Source: Pseudomonas mandelii
Lineage (GTDB): Bacteria; Pseudomonadota; Gammaproteobacteria; Pseudomonadales; Pseudomonadaceae
DNA length: 64,000 nt
Direction of reading: 5' to 3'
NCBI RefSeq assembly: GCF_006438925.1
Contig: NZ_RCZA01000004.1
Coordinates: 62,001 to 126,000, forward strand
The translations under genes were made by a program, and so were the position numbers. Under the pieces are notes generated by a model. It saw nothing but the letters and a program-made list of their open reading frames with translations, was not told where the DNA came from and searched no databases. Positions within the stretch are counted from its first letter, which is position 1; each line of letters begins with the position of its first letter. Below, piece by piece: positions 57,612 through 64,000 of the stretch.

Positions 57612-59105
57612 TTAGTGCGAAGTCCCCTCAGCAAACTCAATCTTGTTCCCCACGTTGTACTTACCCGAAGGCTTATTCATCGGAATACGTTTGATCTCCT
57701 TGAGAGTGTTGCTGTCATAAACGATCAGCGCACCGTCGGTGGCCCAGATGCTCAGCAGCAAGTAGCGGCCATCCCGGGTGAACTCAACATGAGCAGCGGT
57801 TTTCCCGGGCATCGGGCGCAAGGTGTGGGCAATCTCCAGCGTCTGCTTGTCGATCAGGTGGATCGCATCGTTATCAGGCCCGAAGAACACGTCACTCCAG
57901 GCATACCGTGAATTGACGTGACTGCGCATGAAAAAACCCGGCCCCAGGGTCGGAATTTCCTTGATCAGTTTCCAGGTCTTGAAGTCGATGACCGAGATCA
58001 GCCCCTTGCTGATATTCGGTGTGGCGAACACCCACTCACCGTTGCGTTTCCAATAAGTCCCCGAGCCCAAATGCGGCATGCCCGGCAGTGGGATGTCAGT
58101 GATCACCTTGCCACTGTCGAGGTCGATCACTTGACCGCCCTGGGCCTTGCGCGACGTGGCCAGCAGCTGTTTGTAGTCCGGTGAAAAAGAAAAATCGTCG
58201 AGAAAATCCCCGGCAGAAATCCGTCGTGGTTCGAAATTGGGTGTGTCAGCCCAGGACAATTCCCAGACTTCCTTCACGTCCTTGAGCGCCACGATGAAAC
58301 TGTCGCGCGGCGGGGCGGAGTAGACCGCGCTGACCCGTGACGCCGTACCGTCCTGACCGATTGTGGGTATGGTTTTGACCAGCGACAGATCGCGGGCATC
58401 GAGCACTACCAGGTTCCCGGGCAAATAGTTGCCCACCAACACCCAGCGTCCATCCTTGCTCACCGCCAGGTTGCGGGTATTGAGCCCGGCGCGGACCTCG
58501 GCGATCAGTTTCAGGTTGTGCAAGTCATACAGGCTGATCCAGCCGTCACGGGAGGCGAAGTAGACGAAGCGCCCATCGGGCGAAAACTTCGGCCCGCCAT
58601 GCACGGCAAAGTGCGAAGCAAACCGCGCCAGCACCTCAAAGCGGTCGCCGTCGAGGATGTCGATGTGATGGTCGCCGGCTTCCACCACCACGAACAGGTT
58701 CAGTGGGTCGGCGCCATGCTGGGGCGTGGTGGGCAGTTTGCTGAGGTCCGCGAGCATCGAGTGACTGCCGAGAATGTCGTCATTGCTCCAGGTGGGTGGG
58801 GTGGCGGGCGGTTGCTGAAGGTAATCCACCAGCGCGTCGATCTGCGCGGGGCTGAACACAGTGGCATAGCCGGCCATTTGGCTCGCGGGGCGGCCGTTCT
58901 GGATCACGCTGCGGATTTCATCGGGTTTGATCCGGCTGAGACTCTCCGGCAACAACGCCGGCCCTGCACCGCCGAGACGGTTAATGCCGTGACAGCTCTG
59001 GCAATGCTGCTGATAGTTTTGCGCCGCTTGTTCAAGTGCCGGAACCGCTGCGCCGGCCTGCGCCGCACTGACCCACAACAGGTGGGCAAGGACCATGCGC
59101 CTCAT
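57612..59105 (-). CDS. nirN: NirN, c/d1-type cytochrome of haem d1 synthesis
   Basis: The 497-residue protein starts at ATG 59105, overlapping the nirE stop. A signal peptide (MVLAHLLWVSAAQAGAA) is followed by a cytochrome c domain with CQSCH at residues 35-39 and a Met ligand region (ASQMAGYATVF). An eight-bladed cytochrome d1 propeller fills about residues 130-497 (HGGPKFSPDGRFVYFASRDG, MPGKTAAHVEFTRDGRYLLL). NirN resembles NirS but does not reduce nitrite efficiently; it oxidises dihydro-haem d1 in the last step of cofactor synthesis. It is the last gene of the nir series, next to repeat copy 2. Confidence 0.9.
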   Translation of the reverse strand: MRRMVLAHLLWVSAAQAGAAVPALEQAAQNYQQHCQSCHGINRLGGAGPALLPESLSRIKPDEIRSVIQNGRPASQMAGYATVFSPAQIDALVDYLQQPPATPPTWSNDDILGSHSMLADLSKLPTTPQHGADPLNLFVVVEAGDHHIDILDGDRFEVLARFASHFAVHGGPKFSPDGRFVYFASRDGWISLYDLHNLKLIAEVRAGLNTRNLAVSKDGRWVLVGNYLPGNLVVLDARDLSLVKTIPTIGQDGTASRVSAVYSAPPRDSFIVALKDVKEVWELSWADTPNFEPRRISAGDFLDDFSFSPDYKQLLATSRKAQGGQVIDLDSGKVITDIPLPGMPHLGSGTYWKRNGEWVFATPNISKGLISVIDFKTWKLIKEIPTLGPGFFMRSHVNSRYAWSDVFFGPDNDAIHLIDKQTLEIAHTLRPMPGKTAAHVEFTRDGRYLLLSIWATDGALIVYDSNTLKEIKRIPMNKPSGKYNVGNKIEFAEGTSH

Positions 59106-59941
59106 ATCGCCACCTTGGCATGGCGTTGCAGTGCTTGGGCCGGGTAAAGCCGCGCCGGGTATTCCAGTTGTTCTGCGCCAAACAGATCGACCACGGTGCC
59201 GATCACCGTCAGTGTCGGAATGCCCGGTGGACAATCCAGCGCCAGGGTCGGTAATTGGTGCAGCTTGCCACGGGCGACGTGCTGGTCGGGACGCGTGCCG
59301 TTGCTGATCAGTGCCGCCGGTGTATCGGCTGACAACCCGGCTTCGATCAAGCGCTGAGCGATGATCCCCAGATTCGACAAGCCCATGTAAAACACCAACG
59401 TCTGGCTACTGTCCGCGAGGCTGCTCCAGGGCAGCGACAACTCGCCGTCGCGTTGCAAATGGCCGGTGATGAACCGGCAGGAATTGACCAGATCGCGGTG
59501 GGTCAACGGTATGCCTGCGTAGGCGCTGCAGCCGGAAGCGGCGGTAATGCCCGGCACCACCTGGCAATCAATGCCGCGTCGCAGCAGGTATTCCAGCTCT
59601 TCGGCACCGCGACCGAAAATGAACGGGTCGCCGCCCTTGAGCCGGACCACCCGCTGCCCTTGATCGGCGAGGTCGGCGAGCAGTTCGTTGATCTGTTCCT
59701 GAGGCAGGCTGTGGCAGCCGCTGGCCTTGCCGACGTAATGCCGGGCGCAGGTCAGGGGAATCAACGTCAGCAGTTCGGGGCTGATCAGCCGGTCGTACAC
59801 CACAGCGTCGGCCTGCATCAACAGGCTCCAGGCGCGCAGGGTCAGCAGGCGTGGATCGCCGGGGCCGGCGCCGACCAGGGCGACTTCGCCCGGTCTGAAC
59901 GGCGACTCAAGTGTGGCCGGTATCGCAATCGATGGAGGCAT
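59102..59941 (-). CDS. nirE: NirE, uroporphyrinogen-III C-methyltransferase
   Basis: The 279-residue form starts at ATG 59941, preceded by AAGGA; an ATG at 59962 would add seven residues. Motifs of SUMT enzymes are all present: VALVGAGPGDPRLLTLRAW, VVRLKGGDPFIFGRGAEELE, VVPGITAASGCSAYAGIPLT and VFYMGLSNLG. It methylates uroporphyrinogen III twice to precorrin-2, the first step towards haem d1. Its neighbours identify it as the nir-specific copy. The stop overlaps nirN. Confidence 0.93.
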   Translation of the reverse strand: MPPSIAIPATLESPFRPGEVALVGAGPGDPRLLTLRAWSLLMQADAVVYDRLISPELLTLIPLTCARHYVGKASGCHSLPQEQINELLADLADQGQRVVRLKGGDPFIFGRGAEELEYLLRRGIDCQVVPGITAASGCSAYAGIPLTHRDLVNSCRFITGHLQRDGELSLPWSSLADSSQTLVFYMGLSNLGIIAQRLIEAGLSADTPAALISNGTRPDQHVARGKLHQLPTLALDCPPGIPTLTVIGTVVDLFGAEQLEYPARLYPAQALQRHAKVAI

Positions 59942-60011
59942 GGGACGTCCTTGGTGCTTCATCAGGTTGGCCGGCCCCAGCCTTTGTCAGGTGGTTGGCC
60001 GGACGGGCTAT

Positions 60012-61190
60012 TCAGTGGGTGATGCAAGGGATGTTCGTTGACGGCGTAACACCGATTTCGTCATCGCTGAGGTGGCAGCCGGGGTCCTGGCCCCACAGAT
60101 CTCCCTCGGCCCAGGCGCGTGTGCGGGTGTTGCCGTTGCAGATGGGCAACCAGCGGCATTGCGCGCAACGGCCACCGACCGCGCGGGGATGCTCACGCAG
60201 GCGCAGCAGCAGGGCATCCGGCTGATCCAGCCACAACGTGCGGAACGGCGTGCGGCGGACATTGCCCACCGAGTGCTGCCACCAGTAGGTGTCCGGGTGC
60301 ACTTCGCCGGTGTTGTCGATGTTGGCAATGCCGCTGCCCGATGCGTTGCCACCCCAGGCGCGGAGCATGTTTTTCAGGCGTGGGTAATGTTCCGGCAGGT
60401 GCAGAGCCGCCCATTGCAGCAGCAGAATGGCGTCGGCATCGTTGTTGCCGCTGACAAAATCGCTGTCGCGGCCCTGTTGGATGTCTTCCCACGCGCGCTC
60501 AAAGATCAACGTCATGGCCTCGCGGCTCATCTGCTGGTGCGCGTCGAGTTTGCGACTGCGTTTACCGCGACCGCTGTAGTTGAGGTGCGACAGATAAAAC
60601 TTCTGTACGTCGTACTCGCGCATCAGCGCCAGTAACTGGGGCAACTGTTGATGGTTCTCCTGGGTCAGGGTGGTGCGCAGGCCGACGCGAATACCCTGTT
60701 CGCGACAGAGCCGGATCGCCTGCATGGAGCGGGCGAAACTGCCCTTGAGTTGGCGGAAAGCGTCATGGGTGGCTTCCAGTCCATCGATGCTGATCCCGAC
60801 GTAGTCGAAATTCGCCGCACTGATCTGTGCGATGTTCTGCTCATCGATCAGCGTGCCGTTGGTGGACAAGGCCACAAAGAAACCCTTGGCCCGGGCGTAG
60901 GCGCTCAGCACAAACAAATCCTCGCGCAACAGCGGTTCGCCACCGGAAAGAATCAACACCTTGACGCCGGCATCGTGCAGATCGTCGATCACGGTCAACG
61001 CGGCGGCCGTATCCAGTTCGTCGCGAAAGACACTGTCGGCCGAGGTGGCGTAGCAATGTTTGCAGGTCAGGTTGCAGCGCCTGAGCAGGTTCCAGATCAC
61101 CACCGGCGCCCGGTTACTGCCCGGTGGGCTGGTTCTCGGTGCTGGCGCCTGGCTGGCCAGTGCACGCAGGTATTGGCTGATCCTCAACAT
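60012..61190 (-). CDS. nirJ: NirJ, radical-SAM enzyme of haem d1 synthesis
   Basis: The 392-residue protein has the cluster motif CNLTCKHCYA (Cys39, 43 and 46) after the VVIWNLLRR lead typical of NirJ/PqqE-like enzymes. VLILSGGEPLLREDLFVL is the SAM-binding motif. The C-terminal cysteine-rich part (GGRCAQCRWLPICNGNTR) holds the auxiliary SPASM-like cluster. NirJ removes propionate side chains from 12,18-didecarboxysirohaem. It is encoded between nirH and nirE in the standard order. Confidence 0.94.
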   Translation of the reverse strand: MLRISQYLRALASQAPAPRTSPPGSNRAPVVIWNLLRRCNLTCKHCYATSADSVFRDELDTAAALTVIDDLHDAGVKVLILSGGEPLLREDLFVLSAYARAKGFFVALSTNGTLIDEQNIAQISAANFDYVGISIDGLEATHDAFRQLKGSFARSMQAIRLCREQGIRVGLRTTLTQENHQQLPQLLALMREYDVQKFYLSHLNYSGRGKRSRKLDAHQQMSREAMTLIFERAWEDIQQGRDSDFVSGNNDADAILLLQWAALHLPEHYPRLKNMLRAWGGNASGSGIANIDNTGEVHPDTYWWQHSVGNVRRTPFRTLWLDQPDALLLRLREHPRAVGGRCAQCRWLPICNGNTRTRAWAEGDLWGQDPGCHLSDDEIGVTPSTNIPCITH

Positions 61191-61216
61191 GCAACTCTCC
61201 TTGAGTTTGGGCGTGT

Positions 61217-61720
61217 TCAGCGCAAAACGGGTGGCAAGCGCAAGCCGGTTTTCTTCAGGATGCGGCTGCTCACCAGCATCTCGTCGGCACCACAGGCGTC
61301 ACCCAGCAAGTAGCGCAGGTGCTCGCGGTAGCTGTTGATTTCATCGCTGCTGCGACCATGCACCATGGCGAACAGGTTGTAGCGCCAGTCGGTTCGGCGC
61401 GGACGGCGATAGCAGTGGCTGACGAAGGGTTGCGCGCCGATCAGCGCGCCGAGGCGCGGCATGTCGGTGTCGCGCACATCCCAGACCGTCATGCCGTTGT
61501 GGCGATAGCCCAGTCGGTAGTGATTGGGCACGGCGGCGATCCGCCGGATCGCGCCCTCGGCTTGCAAGCGCTTGAGCAGATCGAGGGTGGCTTCGATGTT
61601 CAGCCCCAGCTGTTCGGCGAGCCACGCCCACGGGTCTTCCAGCAACGGCAGACCCGCCTGGGTCAATACGATCAGACGCTGGATGAGGGTGTCTTCAGAC
61701 CGGGAAATACAGACCGACAT
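61217..61720 (-). CDS. nirH: NirH, sirohaem decarboxylase subunit (AsnC/Lrp-like)
   Basis: The 167-residue protein has an Lrp-like helix-turn-helix at the N-terminus and the second-domain motif YRRPRRTDWRYNLFAMVHGR, shared with NirL (YQRPRRLPQWRYNLFCMVHG). This group acts as an enzyme and not a DNA-binding regulator: NirDLGH decarboxylates sirohaem. The start overlaps nirG by 26 bases. Length is close to that of the P. aeruginosa protein. Confidence 0.9.
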   Translation of the reverse strand: MSVCISRSEDTLIQRLIVLTQAGLPLLEDPWAWLAEQLGLNIEATLDLLKRLQAEGAIRRIAAVPNHYRLGYRHNGMTVWDVRDTDMPRLGALIGAQPFVSHCYRRPRRTDWRYNLFAMVHGRSSDEINSYREHLRYLLGDACGADEMLVSSRILKKTGLRLPPVLR

Positions 61721-62138
61721 GGTAGGTCTCCTCTTTGGGCAGGTTGAGCAGCGGCAGGCCGGTCAGGGTTTCGATGCGCTGCAGCGTCTCGGTGATGGCG
61801 TGCTCGGTCGCGCAGCCGAGCACGAACCACATGTTCCAGGCGTGTTCGCGTCGGTAGTTGTGCGCCACTTCAGGCAGGCCATGCAGTTGCTCGGCAACGT
61901 CGTCGAAACGCTCCTCCGGCACCGCCAGTGCGGCGAGGGTGAAGGCGCCACCCAGTCGTTCAATGTCAAACATCGGGCCGAATCGGGTGAGCACGCCGTC
62001 ATCGAGCAGGGTATGCAGTCGGCCGAGTAGTTCAGTGCTGCTGCTCTCCAGTTCGGCAGCCAATACCCGCCAAGGGTGGCGCACCAGCGGCAGGCCCAGT
62101 TGCAAGCGGTTGATCAGGCGACGGTCAAGGTCATCCAT
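61695..62138 (-). CDS. nirG: NirG, sirohaem decarboxylase subunit (AsnC/Lrp-like)
   Basis: The 147-residue protein starts MDDLDRRLINRLQLGLPLVR. It carries the NirD/NirG version of the domain 2 motif: AHNYRREHAWNMWFVLGCAT, with the conserved HNYxREH. Its ATG overlaps the end of nirL by eight bases and its end overlaps nirH, so the four genes are strongly coupled. Function as in nirH. Confidence 0.9.
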   Translation of the reverse strand: MDDLDRRLINRLQLGLPLVRHPWRVLAAELESSSTELLGRLHTLLDDGVLTRFGPMFDIERLGGAFTLAALAVPEERFDDVAEQLHGLPEVAHNYRREHAWNMWFVLGCATEHAITETLQRIETLTGLPLLNLPKEETYHVGLYFPV

Positions 62139-62646
62139 GGGTCGGTGCTCCTGTGCGCGAGGGCGCAAAGCGGCCGCCGCACTGTTTGAAGACCTGGGTG
62201 CTGAACAGCAATTGATGGGGCAAGTCGCTGAGCAAATGTTCTTCCAGTAGCGCCTGGATTTGCGCTTCCACCTGATCAGGTTGCCGCCCATGCACCATGC
62301 AAAACAGGTTGTACCGCCACTGCGGCAAACGCCGGGGCCGTTGGTAGCAGAGGTTAATGCCGGGCGCTCGCCCCAGGCGTTGGCCGACTTCGTCAATCAG
62401 CGCATCGGGAATATCCAGCACCAGCATGGCGTTGGCGGTAAAACCCAGCGCGCGATGGTGCAGCACCAGGCCGATACGGCGAAACAGCCCTTGCTCGCTC
62501 CACTGGCGCATTTGTTCGAGCACCTGGTTTTCGTCTGTGTTTATCCGTTCGGCGAGGGCCTGATACGGGCGCGACACCAGCGGCAATCCACCTTCGAGGT
62601 GCCGGCGCAGATCCAGCACTTGTTGGGGGCTCAATCCGGGCTTCAT
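62131..62646 (-). CDS. nirL: NirL, sirohaem decarboxylase subunit (AsnC/Lrp-like)
   Basis: The 171-residue protein begins MKPGLSPQQVLDLRRHLEGG and has the NirL/NirH type motif CYQRPRRLPQWRYNLFCMVH. It is separate from nirD, as in P. aeruginosa, while other bacteria fuse the two. The start overlaps the nirD stop by four bases. It pairs with NirD in the heteromeric sirohaem decarboxylase. Confidence 0.9.
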   Translation of the reverse strand: MKPGLSPQQVLDLRRHLEGGLPLVSRPYQALAERINTDENQVLEQMRQWSEQGLFRRIGLVLHHRALGFTANAMLVLDIPDALIDEVGQRLGRAPGINLCYQRPRRLPQWRYNLFCMVHGRQPDQVEAQIQALLEEHLLSDLPHQLLFSTQVFKQCGGRFAPSRTGAPTHG

Positions 62647-63101
62647 GATTGTTCTCCCAGGGCAAAACCGAGGTCGATGCGGTAGGCGGTCAACATCGGC
62701 AGGTCGAGCGGCATGAGGCCGGTGTCGTTCTCCAGTTCCTTGAGCACACGGTCGATGTGTTGGCGATCAGGGGCGGTCAGCACAAACCACAGGTTGTAGA
62801 AATGCTCCCGTGCGTAGTTGTGATTGACCTCCGGGTACTGACTGACGCGATCGGCCACCTGTTGCAGGCGTTCGGCGGGCACGGCGAGGGCGGCGAGGGT
62901 GCTGGCCCCGGCGCGACTGTGTTCGAACACCGGGCCGATCCGTGAGAGGGTGCCGGCCTGATCCATTTCTTCCAGGCAGGCCATCACCTGGGATTCGCGG
63001 CAGCCGAGAATCCGCGCCATCTCCTTATACGGTGACGGGCACAGCGGCATGCCGTGCTGGAAGCGGTCGATGAGTTGGCGGCTGAGCAGCTCAAGGTTCA
63101 T
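62643..63101 (-). CDS. nirD: NirD (denitrification), sirohaem decarboxylase subunit
   Basis: The 152-residue protein starts one base after the nirF stop codon. It has an N-terminal helix-turn-helix (LCPSPYKEMARILGCRESQV) and NHNYAREHFYNLWFVLTAPD, the HNYxREH motif shared with NirG. This is the haem d1 nirD and is unrelated to the nitrite reductase small subunit at 43091. Confidence 0.9.
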   Translation of the reverse strand: MNLELLSRQLIDRFQHGMPLCPSPYKEMARILGCRESQVMACLEEMDQAGTLSRIGPVFEHSRAGASTLAALAVPAERLQQVADRVSQYPEVNHNYAREHFYNLWFVLTAPDRQHIDRVLKELENDTGLMPLDLPMLTAYRIDLGFALGEQS

Positions 63102-63102
63102 T

Positions 63103-64000
63103 TCAATACCCCATTTTCTGCGCGCGACTGCTGAAGAAGATGCCGCTCGGCGCGCTGGCGGGCAGGGTACTCAGCAGCGTCAGGCGGTACGGATCCCAGA
63201 TCTGAACCTGATCGCCGTCGCGTAACGACAGCCACAACTGGTCGCCGCGTGCGGTGAATTCCATGTGCAGCACCGCTGGCCCGGGACGCAGATCGGCAAC
63301 CACGGCGTGGGTTTCGGTGTCGATGACCTGAACCCGATCGTTGTCCGGGTAGGCGAAGTTGACCCACAGCTGCCGACCGTCCGGGCGCGACGTGACGAAC
63401 ACCGGTTGACCGGCGACCGGAATCACGGCGGTCTGCTGCCAGGTGCGTGAATCCATCACCAACACTTGATGCCGGCCGACGGCAGGCACGAAGGCCTGAT
63501 TGTCGGCGACAGCCCAGCCTTCCAGGTGCGGCATCTTGTAGACCGGGAGTTTCGCCTGGCCGCGTCCGTAGTCGCCGAGTACCCGGTGCACACCGCGTTC
63601 TGGATGCCAGAGGTCGAGTTGGGCCATGCCGTCTTCACCGAACAGGCCGGCCATGTAATAGCGCCCATCGGGGGTAATCAGGGCGTCGTACGGTTGCTCA
63701 CCGATGCCGGTGAAACGGCTGATCTGCGGGGTGCTGCCCTGACTGAAATCGGCGGTCCAGATCTCGCCGGTATCGAACAGGCTGAAGACAAAACGTTGCC
63801 CCGGCGCGTCGACCAGCCCGACCACCCGCGAGCGCTTGGTGCCATCGGCCAGGGGCGTGGCCGGAATATCGGCCACTTGTTGCAGGGTGTCGGCATCGAA
63901 CACCTTGACGCCGCCGGGCACGTAGTTGGACACCGCGATCAACTTGCCGTCCTGACTGATGGCGCCGCCAATGCTGTTGCCGCCCTGGATGACGCGATGA
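63103..64000 (-). CDS. nirF: NirF, d1-propeller protein of haem d1 synthesis, N-terminus beyond the window
   Basis: The frame is open from the right edge (first residues HRVIQGGNSIGGAISQDGKL) to the stop at 63103, giving 298 residues, or about three quarters of a NirF. Propeller repeats include GEQPYDALITPDGRYYMAGL, HLEGWAVADNQAFVPAVGRH and FVTSRPDGRQLWVNFAYPDN. NirF binds haem d1 precursor and acts with NirN late in the pathway. The N-terminal signal or lipoprotein sequence would lie to the right, as would nirS, nirM and nirC in the usual order. Confidence 0.92.
   Translation of the reverse strand, partial: HRVIQGGNSIGGAISQDGKLIAVSNYVPGGVKVFDADTLQQVADIPATPLADGTKRSRVVGLVDAPGQRFVFSLFDTGEIWTADFSQGSTPQISRFTGIGEQPYDALITPDGRYYMAGLFGEDGMAQLDLWHPERGVHRVLGDYGRGQAKLPVYKMPHLEGWAVADNQAFVPAVGRHQVLVMDSRTWQQTAVIPVAGQPVFVTSRPDGRQLWVNFAYPDNDRVQVIDTETHAVVADLRPGPAVLHMEFTARGDQLWLSLRDGDQVQIWDPYRLTLLSTLPASAPSGIFFSSRAQKMGY

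Overview
The window reads as chromosomal DNA of a denitrifying Pseudomonas, most likely of the fluorescens lineage. Supporting signs are high GC with the matching codon bias over most of the window, intergenic REP hairpins of the type GTGGGAGCGAGC, an OprD porin, MvaT-type H-NS proteins, ANR/DNR boxes, and the gene orders nosRZDFYL and nirF-D-L-G-H-J-E-N. No tRNA, rRNA or CRISPR array was found.

Region 1 (1-13.6 kb) is accessory and patchy. It holds an MDR oxidoreductase cut by the left edge with its divergent LysR regulator, a relic and a near-complete copy of an MvaT-like gene flanking a VIT-type metal transporter and an AlaE-type alanine exporter, and an operon of a 144-residue unknown protein, a KaiC-like double ATPase and a soluble histidine kinase. 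After that come an Nramp-related transporter, several small unknown genes, a DUF1206 membrane protein and a frameshifted fragment of rtcB.

Region 2 (13.6-36.4 kb) is a catabolic district. On the minus strand are a bicupin protein and a GNAT acetyltransferase. On the plus strand is a long, tightly overlapped series: aldehyde dehydrogenase, HAD dehalogenase, FAD amine oxidase, a peptide/opine-type ABC importer (binding protein, two permeases, fused double ATPase), a three-part opine-oxidase-like enzyme (2Fe-2S protein, OoxA/HcnB-like and OoxB/HcnC-like flavoproteins), an ArgE-like deacetylase, a GabD-like semialdehyde dehydrogenase and a tartrate/D-malate dehydrogenase. GhrA, a GabT-like aminotransferase, a HAD protein and an Lrp regulator follow. 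Together they suggest import and oxidative cleavage of a secondary-amine compound (opine or similar), then transamination and oxidation to central metabolites.

Region 3 (36.7-44 kb) carries a DUF4198 periplasmic protein, a YeiB-like membrane protein, an OprD porin, and the assimilatory nitrite reductase nirBD. nirBD is preceded by a sigma-54 promoter and a two-hexaloop ANTAR (NasT-type) antitermination leader, followed by a CBS-domain protein.

Region 4 (44-64 kb) is anaerobic respiration. Two similar ~0.71 kb palindromic elements in direct orientation (43978-44692 and 56890-57600) bracket a block containing a small membrane protein, a HemN-like protein that has lost the radical-SAM cysteines, true HemN, nosRZDFYL and an SDR. 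Three ANR/DNR boxes precede the first gene, the hemN pair and nosR. To the right, on the minus strand, lie the haem d1 genes nirF(partial)-D-L-G-H-J-E-N; nirS and its cytochromes would lie beyond the right edge.

All functional calls come from reading motifs and remembered family features; no database search was run.
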